A DNA stretch of 64,000 nucleotides from Streptomyces litmocidini (GCF_014649755.1 NZ_BMTQ01000001.1:372001-436000); one strand, 5' to 3'; shown: positions 24,550 to 33,427, numbered from the stretch's first letter. Made by a program: numbers and translations. The notes: generated by a model from the sequence alone, not told the origin.

Positions 24550-25188
24550 CTAGCCGAGCAGCCTCGGGGTGAGCGCGCCGCAGGGCAGCAGGTCGACCTC
24601 GGCTCCCGCGTCGCGCAGGTCCGTGAGGACCAGCTCGTCGTACATCAGGAGGCCGGACTGTTCGGGCCAGACGATCGCCCACAGCCACAGGCCGCGCGCC
24701 TCGCCGGCGAAGACCGCGCGGTCCTGCGGGGCGCCGGTGACGTGCCAGAGCGGGGTGGGGCGGCCGGCGGCGAGCACCTTCGCCTGGGGCGGCTTGTCGA
24801 TGGCCATGCAGGAGCCGGGGTCGAGGCCGTCGATGCCGGCGTACCGCGCGCCGAGCCCGACGCCGAGCTCCTCGGCGACCAGGAGCAGCTCGCCGATCCC
24901 GCCGAGGGGGCCGGGCCCCGAGCAGGCGACGGCCGTCGCGCGTCCGCCACTGCGGTCGTCCCCGGCGTACGCGACTCCGGTGAAGAGCCAGCCGACGGGG
25001 AGGGGCCACGGCATCCACACGGGGACGTGGGACCGGTGCACCACGACCCCGAGGCTCTCGACGCTGGGCGGGATCACGGGCTGGAGCGGGTGCACCGAGC
25101 CGTGCACGTCACACTGCCAGGAGTCGGCGAAGAGACCGGGCGCCCTGACCCTGCCACCACACTTCGGACAACTGGGTTCGCCCCTCAT
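24550..25188 (-). CDS. DUF6758-type protein with N-terminal zinc ribbon
   Basis: A 212-residue protein beginning MRGEPSCPKCGGRVR, half of a zinc ribbon, with a partner Cys in WQCDVHG, followed by a conserved globular region of unknown fold (VWMPWPLPVGWLFTGVAYAG, LWLWAIVWPEQSGLLMYDEL). I recall this as a Streptomyces family without assigned function. The ATG at 25188 is preferred over an in-frame TTG at 25197. It lies 129 bp before the PHP gene on the same strand. Confidence 0.7.
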   Translation of the reverse strand: MRGEPSCPKCGGRVRAPGLFADSWQCDVHGSVHPLQPVIPPSVESLGVVVHRSHVPVWMPWPLPVGWLFTGVAYAGDDRSGGRATAVACSGPGPLGGIGELLLVAEELGVGLGARYAGIDGLDPGSCMAIDKPPQAKVLAAGRPTPLWHVTGAPQDRAVFAGEARGLWLWAIVWPEQSGLLMYDELVLTDLRDAGAEVDLLPCGALTPRLLG

Positions 25189-25366
25189 AGGGCTCAACGG
25201 TCCTAGCTCTTCCGCCCCGCGTCAAGGACGCCCACGAACGATCACCCGTCCGGCCCGGGCCCTTCGCGGACGCAACCCCCGACAAGGTAGATGTAGCTTG
25301 CACTCATTAGCGCGTCTAACTTATTCTGTGCATATCGCAACCATCTCGACCCGGAGGAGCGACAGC

Positions 25367-26593
25367 ATGGAGAGAGCGGTCAACGAACCCGGCGGCGGCA
25401 TCCTGCGCCAGCCCCCGGCCGTCTGGGCCACCGCGGGCGCCTCGGTGGTGGCCTTCATGGGCATCGGCCTCGTCGACCCGATCCTGCCCTCGATCGCCCA
25501 GGGGCTGCGCGCCACCCCCAGCCAGGTGTCGCTGCTCTTCACCTCGTACTTCCTCATCACCGCCGTCGCGATGCTGGTGACCGGCTTCGTCTCCAGCCGC
25601 ATCGGCGGCCGCAGGACGCTGCTCGCCGGCCTCGCCCTCGTCGTCGTCTTCGCCGCCCTCGCCGGCACCTCCGACACGGTCAGGCAGCTCGTCGGCTTCC
25701 GGGCCGGCTGGGGACTGGGCAACGCGCTGTTCGTCTCGACCTCGCTCGCCGTCATCGTCGGCGCGGCGGCCGGAGGGAGCGCGACCGCGATCCTGCTGTA
25801 CGAGTCGGCACTCGGCCTCGGCATGGCCTGCGGGCCGCTGCTCGGCGCCGTCCTCGGCGACGCGAGCTGGCGCTACCCCTTCTTCGGCACGGCCGCGCTG
25901 ATGGCGATCGGCTTCCTCTGCATCGCGGTCTTCCTCGGGGAGCAGCCGAAGCCCGCCCGCAAGACCTCGCTGCTCGACCCGCTCCGGGCGCTCGGCCACG
26001 GCGGCCTGGCCTCGGCCGCGGCGGCCGCGTTCTTCTACAACTACGCGTTCTTCACGGTGCTCGCCTTCACCCCGTTCGTGCTGGACATGACGCCGTACAG
26101 GTCCGGCGCGGTGTTCTTCGCCTGGGGCGTGCTGCTCGCCGTCTTCTCGGTGCTCGTCGCGCCCCGCCTCCAGCGGCGCCTCGGCTCGCTCACGGTGCTC
26201 GGCGGCTCCCTGGTGCTGCTCGCGGCGGACGTGGTGGTGCTCGGCTACGGGAACCACGCCACCGCGATCGTCTGCACGGTCCTGTCGGGGGCGTTCATCG
26301 GCGTCAACAACACCGTCTTCACCGAACTGGCGCTCGGGGTCTCGGACGCCCCCCGCCCGGTGGCCAGCGCCGGCTACAACTTCGTCCGCTGGTTCGCCGC
26401 GGCGGCCGCCCCGTACCTCGCCCCGAAGATCGAGGAGTGGAGCGACGTCCACATGCCCTTCGTGGTGGCCGGCGCGGCCGCGGTCGTCGGCGCGCTGATC
26501 GTGCGGACCCGACGCACCGCCCTCACCTCCGAGGCCGGGGAACTGGCCCCGAAGCACGCCACGGAGGACGGCGTCGGCGTCTTCGCGAACTGA
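25367..26593 (+). CDS. Major facilitator superfamily transporter (drug-efflux type)
   Basis: A 408-residue protein with 12 predicted spans. Typical MFS marks are GIGLVDPILPSIAQGL in the first helix, a loop 2-3 motif-A-like GFVSSRIGGRRTLL, and GSATAILLYESALGLGMACGPLLGAVLG (antiporter motif C region). The DHA1-like length suggests export of small molecules; substrate unknown. The ATG is preceded by GGAGGAG (eight nt). The upstream 25280-25340 region is AT-rich and probably carries the promoter. Confidence 0.85.
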   Translation: MERAVNEPGGGILRQPPAVWATAGASVVAFMGIGLVDPILPSIAQGLRATPSQVSLLFTSYFLITAVAMLVTGFVSSRIGGRRTLLAGLALVVVFAALAGTSDTVRQLVGFRAGWGLGNALFVSTSLAVIVGAAAGGSATAILLYESALGLGMACGPLLGAVLGDASWRYPFFGTAALMAIGFLCIAVFLGEQPKPARKTSLLDPLRALGHGGLASAAAAAFFYNYAFFTVLAFTPFVLDMTPYRSGAVFFAWGVLLAVFSVLVAPRLQRRLGSLTVLGGSLVLLAADVVVLGYGNHATAIVCTVLSGAFIGVNNTVFTELALGVSDAPRPVASAGYNFVRWFAAAAAPYLAPKIEEWSDVHMPFVVAGAAAVVGALIVRTRRTALTSEAGELAPKHATEDGVGVFAN

Positions 26594-26605
26594 CCCGGAC
26601 CGGGC

Positions 26606-27190
26606 TCAGTCCAGCTCCACGGACCTGCGCAGCGGATCGCGCAGGTCCGTCCCCCGTGCGAGCCAGCGCTCCTCCAGGGCCTGCGCCCCGTGCACCCGCT
26701 TCCACGCCGCCTCGTTCGACGTCATCGGCAGCAGCGGCAGGAAGCGGACGGGGTCCATCGGCGCGTCGAGCTCCAGGTCCTCCACCAGGCCGCCCGACTC
26801 GGCGACGAGCACCGAGCTGAAGGGGGCGCCGGGCCAGAGCGGGTCGCCGACGTCGAGCGAGGCGCCCGGGGCCACGACCACGCCCTCGACCTGCGGGGTG
26901 GCGGCGAGGACCGCGAGCGGGCGCAGCACCTTGTCGGTGTCGGCGAGCCCGCCCCGCACCGTGAGGACCAGCTCCGCGCGCGGGCCCTTCACCGGGTCGG
27001 CGAGCGCGGAGGTCGGATCGGCCATCGGCTGCGCGGACATCCCGAGGGTCGCGTACCGCACGAGGTCGCCGTCGACGAAGCGCAGCACCTCGATCCGGTC
27101 CGTGCCGAGGAAGGTCACCGCGGCCCGCGCGTCCGGTTCGCCGAGGGCGGTCCGCAGCCGGGCCTCGACCAGTGCAAGAACTTCTCCCAT
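26606..27190 (-). CDS. Suppressor-of-fused-domain protein
   Basis: A 194-residue protein with the SUFU-like pattern of bacterial immunity/unknown proteins: EVLRFVDGDLVRYATLGMS early, a PAELVLTV-like strand (RAELVLTVRGG) and the terminal PLLPMTSNEAAWKRVHGAQALEERW. Bacterial members often act as immunity proteins against polymorphic toxins, but this one has no toxin neighbour and looks like a stand-alone core gene. The ATG has TATGCT 6 nt upstream (27202-27197) and no Shine-Dalgarno, so it is likely leaderless. Convergent with the MFS gene. Confidence 0.75.
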   Translation of the reverse strand: MGEVLALVEARLRTALGEPDARAAVTFLGTDRIEVLRFVDGDLVRYATLGMSAQPMADPTSALADPVKGPRAELVLTVRGGLADTDKVLRPLAVLAATPQVEGVVVAPGASLDVGDPLWPGAPFSSVLVAESGGLVEDLELDAPMDPVRFLPLLPMTSNEAAWKRVHGAQALEERWLARGTDLRDPLRRSVELD

Positions 27191-27611
27191 GCGTGGAGCA
27201 TAGATCGCGTATGGAACGGGCAAAGTAAGGGATTGACCCTCTGTCGGCTGATAGTGTTGGCCACTGGTCGGGATTCCCGACTGCTCGTCACACGTCATCC
27301 CCGACAGGGGACCGGCCGGAGGAGGTGGGACTGCGATGGACCGAAGTCGGTCGGGCAGTACCAGCCGCTCTTCCGCCGCTCCGCACCCCGCCCCGGTGCG
27401 CCCCTCCCGGTGACGTCCGGGTCCGGCACGGACCCGCCCCCTCCGGCATCTCGCTCGACGGAAGAGCAATTTTCGCCTTTCCCTGTCTGTAGCGACCGCC
27501 GTCTCCGCGCCCCTCCGGTGCCGCCCGCTTTGTGGACGACGTACCTCTCCGTCCCCATTCCGGGCTGTGCCACGCTCCGCGCCGACGGCCGATCCGTGAA
27601 GGAGCACGCCC
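27191..27611. other. 421-bp divergent intergenic region upstream of corA
   Basis: No ORF with codon bias. It holds the leaderless promoter of the minus-strand SUFU gene at its left edge and the upstream region of the CorA gene. A hairpin CGGGTCCG-GCA-CGGACCCG lies at 27418-27436. I see no match to a known magnesium riboswitch. Confidence 0.5.
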
Positions 27612-28739
27612 ATGTCGATGATCCGTGACCTCACCGCCGCCGTCCGCCCGAGCTTCCGGCACAGCCTGCGCAAGACCCCCACCACGTACACCTCGTACGA
27701 CCCCACCCGTGACCACTCCGCCTCCAGCGCCGTGGTCGACTGCGCCGTCTACCGCGACGGGCGCCGGGTCGACGACCACGCCTGCCTCACGCCGCGCGGC
27801 GCGATGCGCCAGGTGCGGGAGAGCGGCGGCTTCGCGTGGATCGGGCTGCACGAGCCGACCGAGGCCGAATTCGCCGGCATCGCGGCCGAGTTCGGGCTGC
27901 ACCCGCTCGCCGTCGAGGACGCCGTCCACGCCCACCAGCGGCCCAAGCTGGAGCGGTACGACGACACCCTCTTCACCGTCTTCAAGACCATCCACTACGT
28001 CGAGCACGCCGCGCTCACCGCGACCAGCGAGGTCGTGGAGACCGGCGAGGTGATGGTCTTCACCGGCCCCGACTTCGTCATCACCGTCCGGCACGGCGGC
28101 CAGGGCTCGCTGCGCAACCTCCGCCACCGCCTCCAGGGCGAGCCGGAGCTCCTCGCCAAGGGCCCCTCCTCCGTCCTGCACGCGATCGCCGACCACGTCG
28201 TCGACGGCTACATCGCGGTCGCCGACGCCGTCGAGCTGGACATCGACCAGCTGGAGATCGACGTCTTCTCGCCGGCCGCGAAGGGCTCCACGCGCGGCGC
28301 CGACACCGGCCGGATCTACCAGCTCAAGCGCGAGGTGCTGGAGTTCAAGCGGGCCGTCACGCCGCTGCTCCGCCCGATGCAGCTGCTCTCCGAGCGGCCG
28401 ATGCGGCTGGTCGACCCCGACATCCAGAAGTACTTCCGGGACGTCGCCGACCACCTCGCCCGCGTCCAGGAGCAGGTCGTCGGCTTCGACGAGCTCCTCA
28501 ACTCGATCCTCCAGGCCAACCTGGCGCAGGCGACCGTCGCGCAGAACGAGGACATGCGCAAGATCACCTCGTGGGCGGCGATCGTCGCCGTCCCCACGGC
28601 GGTCTGCGGCGTGTACGGCATGAACTTCGACCACATGCCGGAGCTGCACTGGAAGTACGGCTACCCGATGGTGCTCACCGGCATCATCGCGATCTGCTTC
28701 ACCATCCACCGCACCCTCAAGCGCAACGGCTGGCTCTAG
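27612..28739 (+). CDS. corA: CorA-family magnesium/cobalt transporter
   Basis: A 375-residue protein with a large cytoplasmic N-terminal domain (FAWIGLHEPTEAEF, LEDAVHAHQRPKLERYDDTLF-like core) and two C-terminal membrane helices. The diagnostic pore motif YGMNF follows the first helix and the C-terminus ends in basic TLKRNGWL inside the cell. It forms homopentameric channels for Mg2+ uptake. The start has GAAGGAG eight nt upstream. The MgtE-like gene 1.7 kb further on suggests a magnesium-related neighbourhood. Confidence 0.92.
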   Translation: MSMIRDLTAAVRPSFRHSLRKTPTTYTSYDPTRDHSASSAVVDCAVYRDGRRVDDHACLTPRGAMRQVRESGGFAWIGLHEPTEAEFAGIAAEFGLHPLAVEDAVHAHQRPKLERYDDTLFTVFKTIHYVEHAALTATSEVVETGEVMVFTGPDFVITVRHGGQGSLRNLRHRLQGEPELLAKGPSSVLHAIADHVVDGYIAVADAVELDIDQLEIDVFSPAAKGSTRGADTGRIYQLKREVLEFKRAVTPLLRPMQLLSERPMRLVDPDIQKYFRDVADHLARVQEQVVGFDELLNSILQANLAQATVAQNEDMRKITSWAAIVAVPTAVCGVYGMNFDHMPELHWKYGYPMVLTGIIAICFTIHRTLKRNGWL

Positions 28740-28753
28740 ATAGGCTTCGCGCC

Positions 28754-29269
28754 ATGACAGAAGAGCTGCTCGGGTCCGCCCTCGTCGAGGAGGCCACCAA
28801 GAAGTCCGGCCTCGTCTGGGTACGGGGCACCGGCCCGGCCCGCGCGCTCTGGCACGTCTGGCACGACGGCGCCGCGCACGTGGTCGGCGACGGCCCCGGC
28901 GAGCAGCCGCTGCCGGGCCTGGTGGACGGCGGTACGGCCGAGGTGACCGTCCGCAGCAAGGACAAGGGCGGCCGGCTCGTCGCCTGGACCGCCGCCGTCC
29001 GCGAGATCGCCCCCGACACGGAGGAGTGGGACGCGGCGGTCGCCGAGCTGAAGGGGAAGCGGCTCAACGCCCCCGACGGCGAGGCCATGCCCGGGCGCTG
29101 GGCGCGCGAGTGCCGCCTGGTGCGGCTCGACCCGCGGTCCTCGACCACGGAGCTGCCGGACGGCTCCCTGGCCGCCGTGCCGCTGCCGACGGCGGCGAAC
29201 ACCCGCCGCCCGGTCCCGGCGGGGCTGCCGAAGCTGCTGTTCCGCAAGAAGCGGCGCCACGGGGGCTAG
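28754..29269 (+). CDS. Conserved hypothetical, possible FMN-binding split-barrel-like protein
   Basis: A 171-residue soluble protein (GLVWVRGTGPARALWHVWHDG, LVAWTAAVREIAPDTEEWDAAVAELKGKRLN) ending in a basic tail (RKKRRHGG). The beta-rich first half resembles pyridoxamine-oxidase-like barrels, but no flavin motif is certain. It starts 14 nt after corA. TAGGCT (28741-28746), overlapping the corA end, lies 7 nt before the ATG, so it may have its own leaderless promoter in addition to read-through. Confidence 0.65.
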   Translation: MTEELLGSALVEEATKKSGLVWVRGTGPARALWHVWHDGAAHVVGDGPGEQPLPGLVDGGTAEVTVRSKDKGGRLVAWTAAVREIAPDTEEWDAAVAELKGKRLNAPDGEAMPGRWARECRLVRLDPRSSTTELPDGSLAAVPLPTAANTRRPVPAGLPKLLFRKKRRHGG

Positions 29270-29393
29270 GCCCGGGGCAGCCGCTCGCCGTAGGGGACTA
29301 GGCCCGGGGCAGCCGCTCGCCGTAGAGGACTAGGCCCGGGGCAACCGCTCGCCGTAGGGGGCTAGGCCCGGGGCAGCTGCTTGCCGTAGTCGA
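29266..29393. repeat. 32-bp tandem repeat, four copies, at a convergent gene end
   Basis: Four units beginning CTAGGCCCGGGGCA at 29266, 29298, 29330 and 29362 have an exact 32-bp period with a few substitutions. The fourth unit is the real 3' end and stop codon of the minus-strand lipoprotein gene. The other three are duplicates that extend beyond it and overlap the stop of the plus-strand gene. Confidence 0.85.
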
Positions 29394-30120
29394 GGGTCTC
29401 CTCCTTCGACGGGGCGGTGAGCGGGAAGTCCTTGTTCCACTCGGAGAGCACCACGACGCCGCCTCCCCCGCCCCGCGCGAACTGCACGGGGTACGGCTCG
29501 CCGTCCAGGGACACGTCGAGCGTGCCGCCCTCGCCGTCGGCCCCGCCCTTGACCTTGACCGTGCGGACCCCGCCGATCTGGTCCCGGTCGCCCTTGACCT
29601 TCTCGCCGTGCAGGCCGATCAGCCCGTCGAGCAGCGACCCCATGTCGGTGAAGCCGCGCAGCTGCTTGTACGAGGGGTCGCCCTGGGGGACCTTCACGTA
29701 CTTGTCGTCGAGCGTGTCGGCGGCCTCGGAGTCCGCCTCGGACGGCGTGTCGCCCTCCTTGCCGTCGTGGGCCCAGAACCCGGCGTCGGCCTTCAGATAG
29801 AGCGCGTCGCCGACCCGCAGCAGCTCGAAGGTGCTGTTCTTCGTCGTCACCGAGCCGGTGGCGCCGTCCTGCTTGAGGCGCATGTTCAGCTTGAAGGTGC
29901 CGCCCTTGCTGACCAGGGTGCCGGACAGCCGTACCGCCTTCGCCGCGTCCGCCGCGGTCTGCGCCTTGCTCTCGATCTCGGGTGCGGAGAGTCTCCCCAC
30001 CCCGTTCGTCCCCTCGTCCGGGTCGGCCGCGCAGGCCGTGAGCCCCACCGTCAGTCCGGCGCAGAGCGCCAGGGGCGCGACGGCCCTGCGGATACGCGAT
30101 GACGGGGTGCGGACGGTCAT
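29362..30120 (-). CDS. Secreted lipoprotein, LppX/LprG-like
   Basis: A 252-residue lipoprotein: signal peptide then LTAC with lipidated Cys30. The mature part has the LppX_LprAFG-like layout (AADAAKAVRLSGTLVSKGG, STFELLRVGDALYLKAD, VKVPQGDPSYKQL, LDVSLDGEPYPVQFA), a half-barrel that in mycobacteria binds lipids. Here the ligand is unknown. The start has GAGG eight nt upstream. The 3' end lies in the 32-bp tandem repeat. Confidence 0.8.
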   Translation of the reverse strand: MTVRTPSSRIRRAVAPLALCAGLTVGLTACAADPDEGTNGVGRLSAPEIESKAQTAADAAKAVRLSGTLVSKGGTFKLNMRLKQDGATGSVTTKNSTFELLRVGDALYLKADAGFWAHDGKEGDTPSEADSEAADTLDDKYVKVPQGDPSYKQLRGFTDMGSLLDGLIGLHGEKVKGDRDQIGGVRTVKVKGGADGEGGTLDVSLDGEPYPVQFARGGGGGVVVLSEWNKDFPLTAPSKEETLDYGKQLPRA

Positions 30121-30340
30121 CTGCGCTGCCTCTCGTGTCGTGTGGGGGGACGGGCGCGGCCCGTGCGGGGTGCCGCGGCGGCCCGCGTTTCCGGCCGGGC
30201 GGAAGGGCCGGGTCCGGTGTCGGGGCCGATGGGGGGGAACGGCAGACCGCAGCGTACCCGGGACAGGCGGCGGACCCCGCAGGCAGCCGTACGGAGCCCC
30301 TGCCGGGGCGGGGCGGAACGTCACGGGCTAGCCTGAACCA

Positions 30341-30373
30341 GGCAAAGCTCTGCAATCCCCGGCAAAGCTCTGC
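30341..30373 (+). promoter_or_regulatory. Two GGCAAAGCTCTGC boxes 20 bp apart
   Basis: GGCAAAGCTCTGC occurs at 30341-30353 and 30361-30373, an exact 13-nt repeat with a centre spacing of about two helical turns. Each box is itself close to palindromic (GCAAAGCTCTGC). They lie 39-71 bp before the start of the MgtE-like gene and may be twin operators. Confidence 0.55.
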
Positions 30374-30411
30374 GACGGCTCGAATCGTGCGGCACCGAGG
30401 AGGCGCGTGGC

Positions 30412-31683
30412 ATGGCGGCAGGCGCCCCCCGGGTCTTCGTCTCCCATCTCGCCGGGGTCCCCGTCTTCGATCCGGTCGGCGACCAGGTGGGCCGGGTCAG
30501 CGACCTCGTCGCCATGCTCCGCGTCGGCCGCAGGCCGCCCCGGCTGCTCGGCCTGGTCGTGGAGGTGCTGAGCCGCCGCCGGGTCTTCGTGCCCATGACC
30601 CGGGTCACCGGCGTCGCCTCCGGCCAGGTCATCACGACCGGCGTCGTCAACATGCGGCGCTTCGAGCAGCGCCCCACCGAGCGGCTCGTCCTCGGCGAGC
30701 TCCTCGACCGGCGCGTGACGCTGGTGGAGTCGGGCGAGGAGGTCACCGTCCTCGACGTCGCCATCCAGCAGCTGCCCGCCCGACGCGACTGGGAGATCGA
30801 CAAGGTCTTCGTCCGCAAGGGGAAGGGCGGGGTGCTGAGCCGCAAGGGGGAGACGCTGACCGTCGAGTGGTCGGCCGTCACCGGTTTCTCCCTGGAGGAG
30901 CACGGACAGGGCGCCGAGAGCCTGCTCGCCACCTTCGAGAAGCTGCGCCCCGCCGACCTCGCCAACGCCCTGCACCACCTCTCCCCCAAGCGGCGCGTCG
31001 AGGTCGCCGCCGCCCTCGACGACGACCGGCTCGCCGACGTCCTGGAGGAGCTTCCGGAGGACGACCAGATCGAGATCCTCGGCAAGCTGAAGGAGGAGCG
31101 CGCCGCCGACGTCCTGGAGGCGATGGACCCGGACGACGCCGCCGACCTGCTGTCCGAGCTGCCCGAGGAGGACCAGGAGCGGCTGCTCACCCTGATGCGG
31201 CCGGACGACGCGGCCGACGTGCGCCGGCTGCTCGCGTACGAGGAGCGCACGGCGGGCGGTCTGATGACGACCGAGCCGATCGTGCTGCGCCCGGACGCGA
31301 CCGTCGCGGACGCGTTGGCCCGGGTCCGTCAGCAGGACCTGTCCCCGGCGCTCGCGGCGCAGGTGTACGTGTGCCGGCCGCCGGACGAGACGCCGACCGG
31401 CAAGTACCTGGGCACGGTGCACTTCCAGCGGCTCCTGCGGGATCCGCCGTTCACGCTGGTCGGTTCGCTCGTGGACAGCGATCTGCCGCCGCTCGGGCCG
31501 GACACCCCGCTGCCGGCCGTGACCAGTTACCTCGCCGCGTACAACATGGTCGCCGCGCCCGTGGTCGACGAGAGCGGCTCGCTGCTCGGCGCGGTCACCG
31601 TCGACGACGTGCTCGACCACCTGCTGCCGGACGACTGGCGGGAGACCGAGTTCCACGAGGAGGGGGCCGGACATGGTGGCTGA
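30412..31683 (+). CDS. PRC-barrel-like / MgtE_N / CBS protein without a membrane channel
   Basis: A 423-residue soluble protein. Residues about 5-150 contain two PRC-barrel-like repeats (VFDPVGDQVGRVSDLVAM, LDVAIQQLPARRDWEIDKVFV). Residues about 165-275 are an MgtE N-domain with the helical repeat DDDRLADVLEELPEDDQIEI. The rest is a CBS pair (AGGLMTTEPIVLRPDATVADAL, SLLGAVTVDDVLDHLL). In true MgtE channels these domains gate a C-terminal pore, which is absent here. The next gene, a DUF1003 membrane protein, overlaps by 11 nt, so the two may act as a split complex (inference). The start has GAGGAGG eight nt upstream. Confidence 0.85.
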   Translation: MAAGAPRVFVSHLAGVPVFDPVGDQVGRVSDLVAMLRVGRRPPRLLGLVVEVLSRRRVFVPMTRVTGVASGQVITTGVVNMRRFEQRPTERLVLGELLDRRVTLVESGEEVTVLDVAIQQLPARRDWEIDKVFVRKGKGGVLSRKGETLTVEWSAVTGFSLEEHGQGAESLLATFEKLRPADLANALHHLSPKRRVEVAAALDDDRLADVLEELPEDDQIEILGKLKEERAADVLEAMDPDDAADLLSELPEEDQERLLTLMRPDDAADVRRLLAYEERTAGGLMTTEPIVLRPDATVADALARVRQQDLSPALAAQVYVCRPPDETPTGKYLGTVHFQRLLRDPPFTLVGSLVDSDLPPLGPDTPLPAVTSYLAAYNMVAAPVVDESGSLLGAVTVDDVLDHLLPDDWRETEFHEEGAGHGG

Positions 31684-32242
31684 GCGCGAGCGGGACCGGG
31701 AGCGGGAGCGGGACCGGGAGCGGTCCGTGCCCCGCATCCGGCTCGACCTGCCGCGCGAGCGGCGGACCCGGCTGCTGCCGGAGTACGACCCCGAGGCCTT
31801 CGGGCGCCTCTCGGAACGGATCGCCCGCTTCCTGGGCACGGGCAGGTTCCTGGTCTGGATGACCCTGACGGTCGTCCTCTGGATCGGGTGGAACGTCTTC
31901 GCGCCGTCGTCGCTGAGGTTCGACGAGTACCCCTTCATCTTCCTGACGCTCGCGCTGTCCCTGCAGGCCTCGTACGCGGCGCCGCTGATCCTGCTCGCCC
32001 AGAACCGGCAGGACGACCGGGACCGGGTCAACCTCGAACAGGACCGGAAGCAGAACGAGCGGTCGATCGCGGACACCGAGTACCTGACCCGGGAGATCGC
32101 GGCGCTGCGGATGGGCCTCGGCGAGGTCGCGACCCGCGACTGGATCCGCTCGGAGCTCCAGGACCTGCTCAAGGAGATGGAGGACCGCCGGGATCTATTC
32201 CCGTCCGGCGAGGACCGCGGAAGTGACGTACCCGACCGTTGA
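31673..32242 (+). CDS. DUF1003 membrane protein
   Basis: A 189-residue protein with an N-terminal charged repeat (RERDRERERDRERS), two membrane helices (about 60-105: FLVWMTLTVVLWIGWNVF and FIFLTLALSLQASYAAPLIL) and the DUF1003 signature APLILLAQNRQDDRDR, followed by a cytoplasmic helical tail. Function unknown in general. It overlaps the MgtE_N-CBS gene by 11 nt, implying coupled translation. Two helices are also what a minimal oligomeric channel would need, but this is speculation. Confidence 0.85.
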   Translation: MVAERERDRERERDRERSVPRIRLDLPRERRTRLLPEYDPEAFGRLSERIARFLGTGRFLVWMTLTVVLWIGWNVFAPSSLRFDEYPFIFLTLALSLQASYAAPLILLAQNRQDDRDRVNLEQDRKQNERSIADTEYLTREIAALRMGLGEVATRDWIRSELQDLLKEMEDRRDLFPSGEDRGSDVPDR

Positions 32243-32286
32243 CAGCCCTTTCACCGGCCCGTGGTGGGCGCCGTACCATCGTCGGT

Positions 32287-33420
32287 ATGGCTACGGAAGA
32301 CGCGGTGCTCGCAGCACTGGCGACGGTGAACGACCCTGAGATCAACAAGCCGATCACTGAGCTCGGCATGGTCAAGTCGGTGGAGATCGAACCGGACGGC
32401 AGGGTCGCCGTCACGGTCTACCTGACGGTCTCCGGCTGCCCGATGCGCGAGACCATCACGCAGCGCGTGACCGAGGCCGTCTCCCGGGTCGAGGGCGTCA
32501 CCGCCGTCGACGTCTCGCTGGACGTGATGAGCGACGAGCAGCGCAAGGAGCTGGCGGCGGCGCTGCGCGGCACGAGCGCCGAGCGCGAGGTCCCCTTCGC
32601 GAAGCCGGGCTCGCTGACCCGGGTGTACGCGGTGGCGTCCGGCAAGGGCGGCGTCGGCAAGTCCTCCGTGACCGTGAACCTGGCCGCGGCGATGGCCGCC
32701 GACGGTCTGAAGGTCGGCGTCGTGGACGCCGACATCTACGGCCACAGCGTGCCGCGGATGCTGGGCGCGGACGGCCGTCCGACCCAGGTCGAGAACATGA
32801 TCATGCCGCCGTCGGCGAACGGCGTGAAGGTCATCTCCATCGGCATGTTCACCCCGGGCAACGCGCCGGTGGTGTGGCGCGGCCCGATGCTGCACCGCGC
32901 GCTCCAGCAGTTCCTCGCGGACGTCTACTGGGGCGACCTGGACGTCCTCCTGCTCGACCTGCCGCCGGGCACCGGTGACATCGCGATCTCGGTCGCGCAG
33001 CTCGTGCCGAACGCGGAGATCCTCGTGGTCACCACCCCGCAGCAGGCGGCGGCCGAGGTCGCCGAGCGGGCCGGCTCGATCGCCGTCCAGACCCACCAGA
33101 AGATCGTCGGCGTGGTCGAGAACATGGCGGGCCTGCCGTGTCCGCACTGCGACGAGATGGTCGACGTGTTCGGCACGGGCGGCGGCCAGAAGGTCGCGGA
33201 CGGCCTGACGCAGACGACGGGCGCGACGGTCCCGGTCCTCGGCTCGATCCCGATCGACGTACGGCTCCGCGAGGGCGGCGACGACGGCAAGCCGGTCGTC
33301 CTCTCCGACCCCGACTCCCCGGCGGGTGCGGCCCTCCGCGCGATCGCCGGCAAGCTCGGCGGCCGTCAGCGCGGCCTGTCGGGCATGAGCCTGGGCATCA
33401 CTCCGCGGAACAAGTTCTGA
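32287..33420 (+). CDS. mrp: Mrp/ApbC (NBP35-type) iron-sulfur carrier ATPase
   Basis: A 377-residue protein. The N-terminal MIP18/DUF59 domain (about 1-95) has VSGCPMRETI. The deviant Walker A SGKGGVGKS lies near residue 120, VDADIYGHSVPRM follows, and LDLPPGTGD is the Walker B region. The cluster-binding CPHC motif (near 280) is intact. It carries and delivers Fe-S clusters to apoproteins. TACCAT (32274-32279) lies 7 nt before the ATG with no Shine-Dalgarno, so the gene is likely leaderless. It is followed by a perfect 32-bp palindrome. Confidence 0.95.
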   Translation: MATEDAVLAALATVNDPEINKPITELGMVKSVEIEPDGRVAVTVYLTVSGCPMRETITQRVTEAVSRVEGVTAVDVSLDVMSDEQRKELAAALRGTSAEREVPFAKPGSLTRVYAVASGKGGVGKSSVTVNLAAAMAADGLKVGVVDADIYGHSVPRMLGADGRPTQVENMIMPPSANGVKVISIGMFTPGNAPVVWRGPMLHRALQQFLADVYWGDLDVLLLDLPPGTGDIAISVAQLVPNAEILVVTTPQQAAAEVAERAGSIAVQTHQKIVGVVENMAGLPCPHCDEMVDVFGTGGGQKVADGLTQTTGATVPVLGSIPIDVRLREGGDDGKPVVLSDPDSPAGAALRAIAGKLGGRQRGLSGMSLGITPRNKF

Positions 33421-33427
33421 GGAACGG

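Noticed and set aside
26606..27190. Toxin-immunity pair involving the suppressor-of-fused protein
   Set aside because: No toxin, secretion or WXG-type gene is adjacent; neighbours are an MFS pump and corA.
27191..27611. Magnesium riboswitch before corA
   Set aside because: The only clear structure is an 8-bp hairpin; no multi-helix pattern like the M-box is visible.
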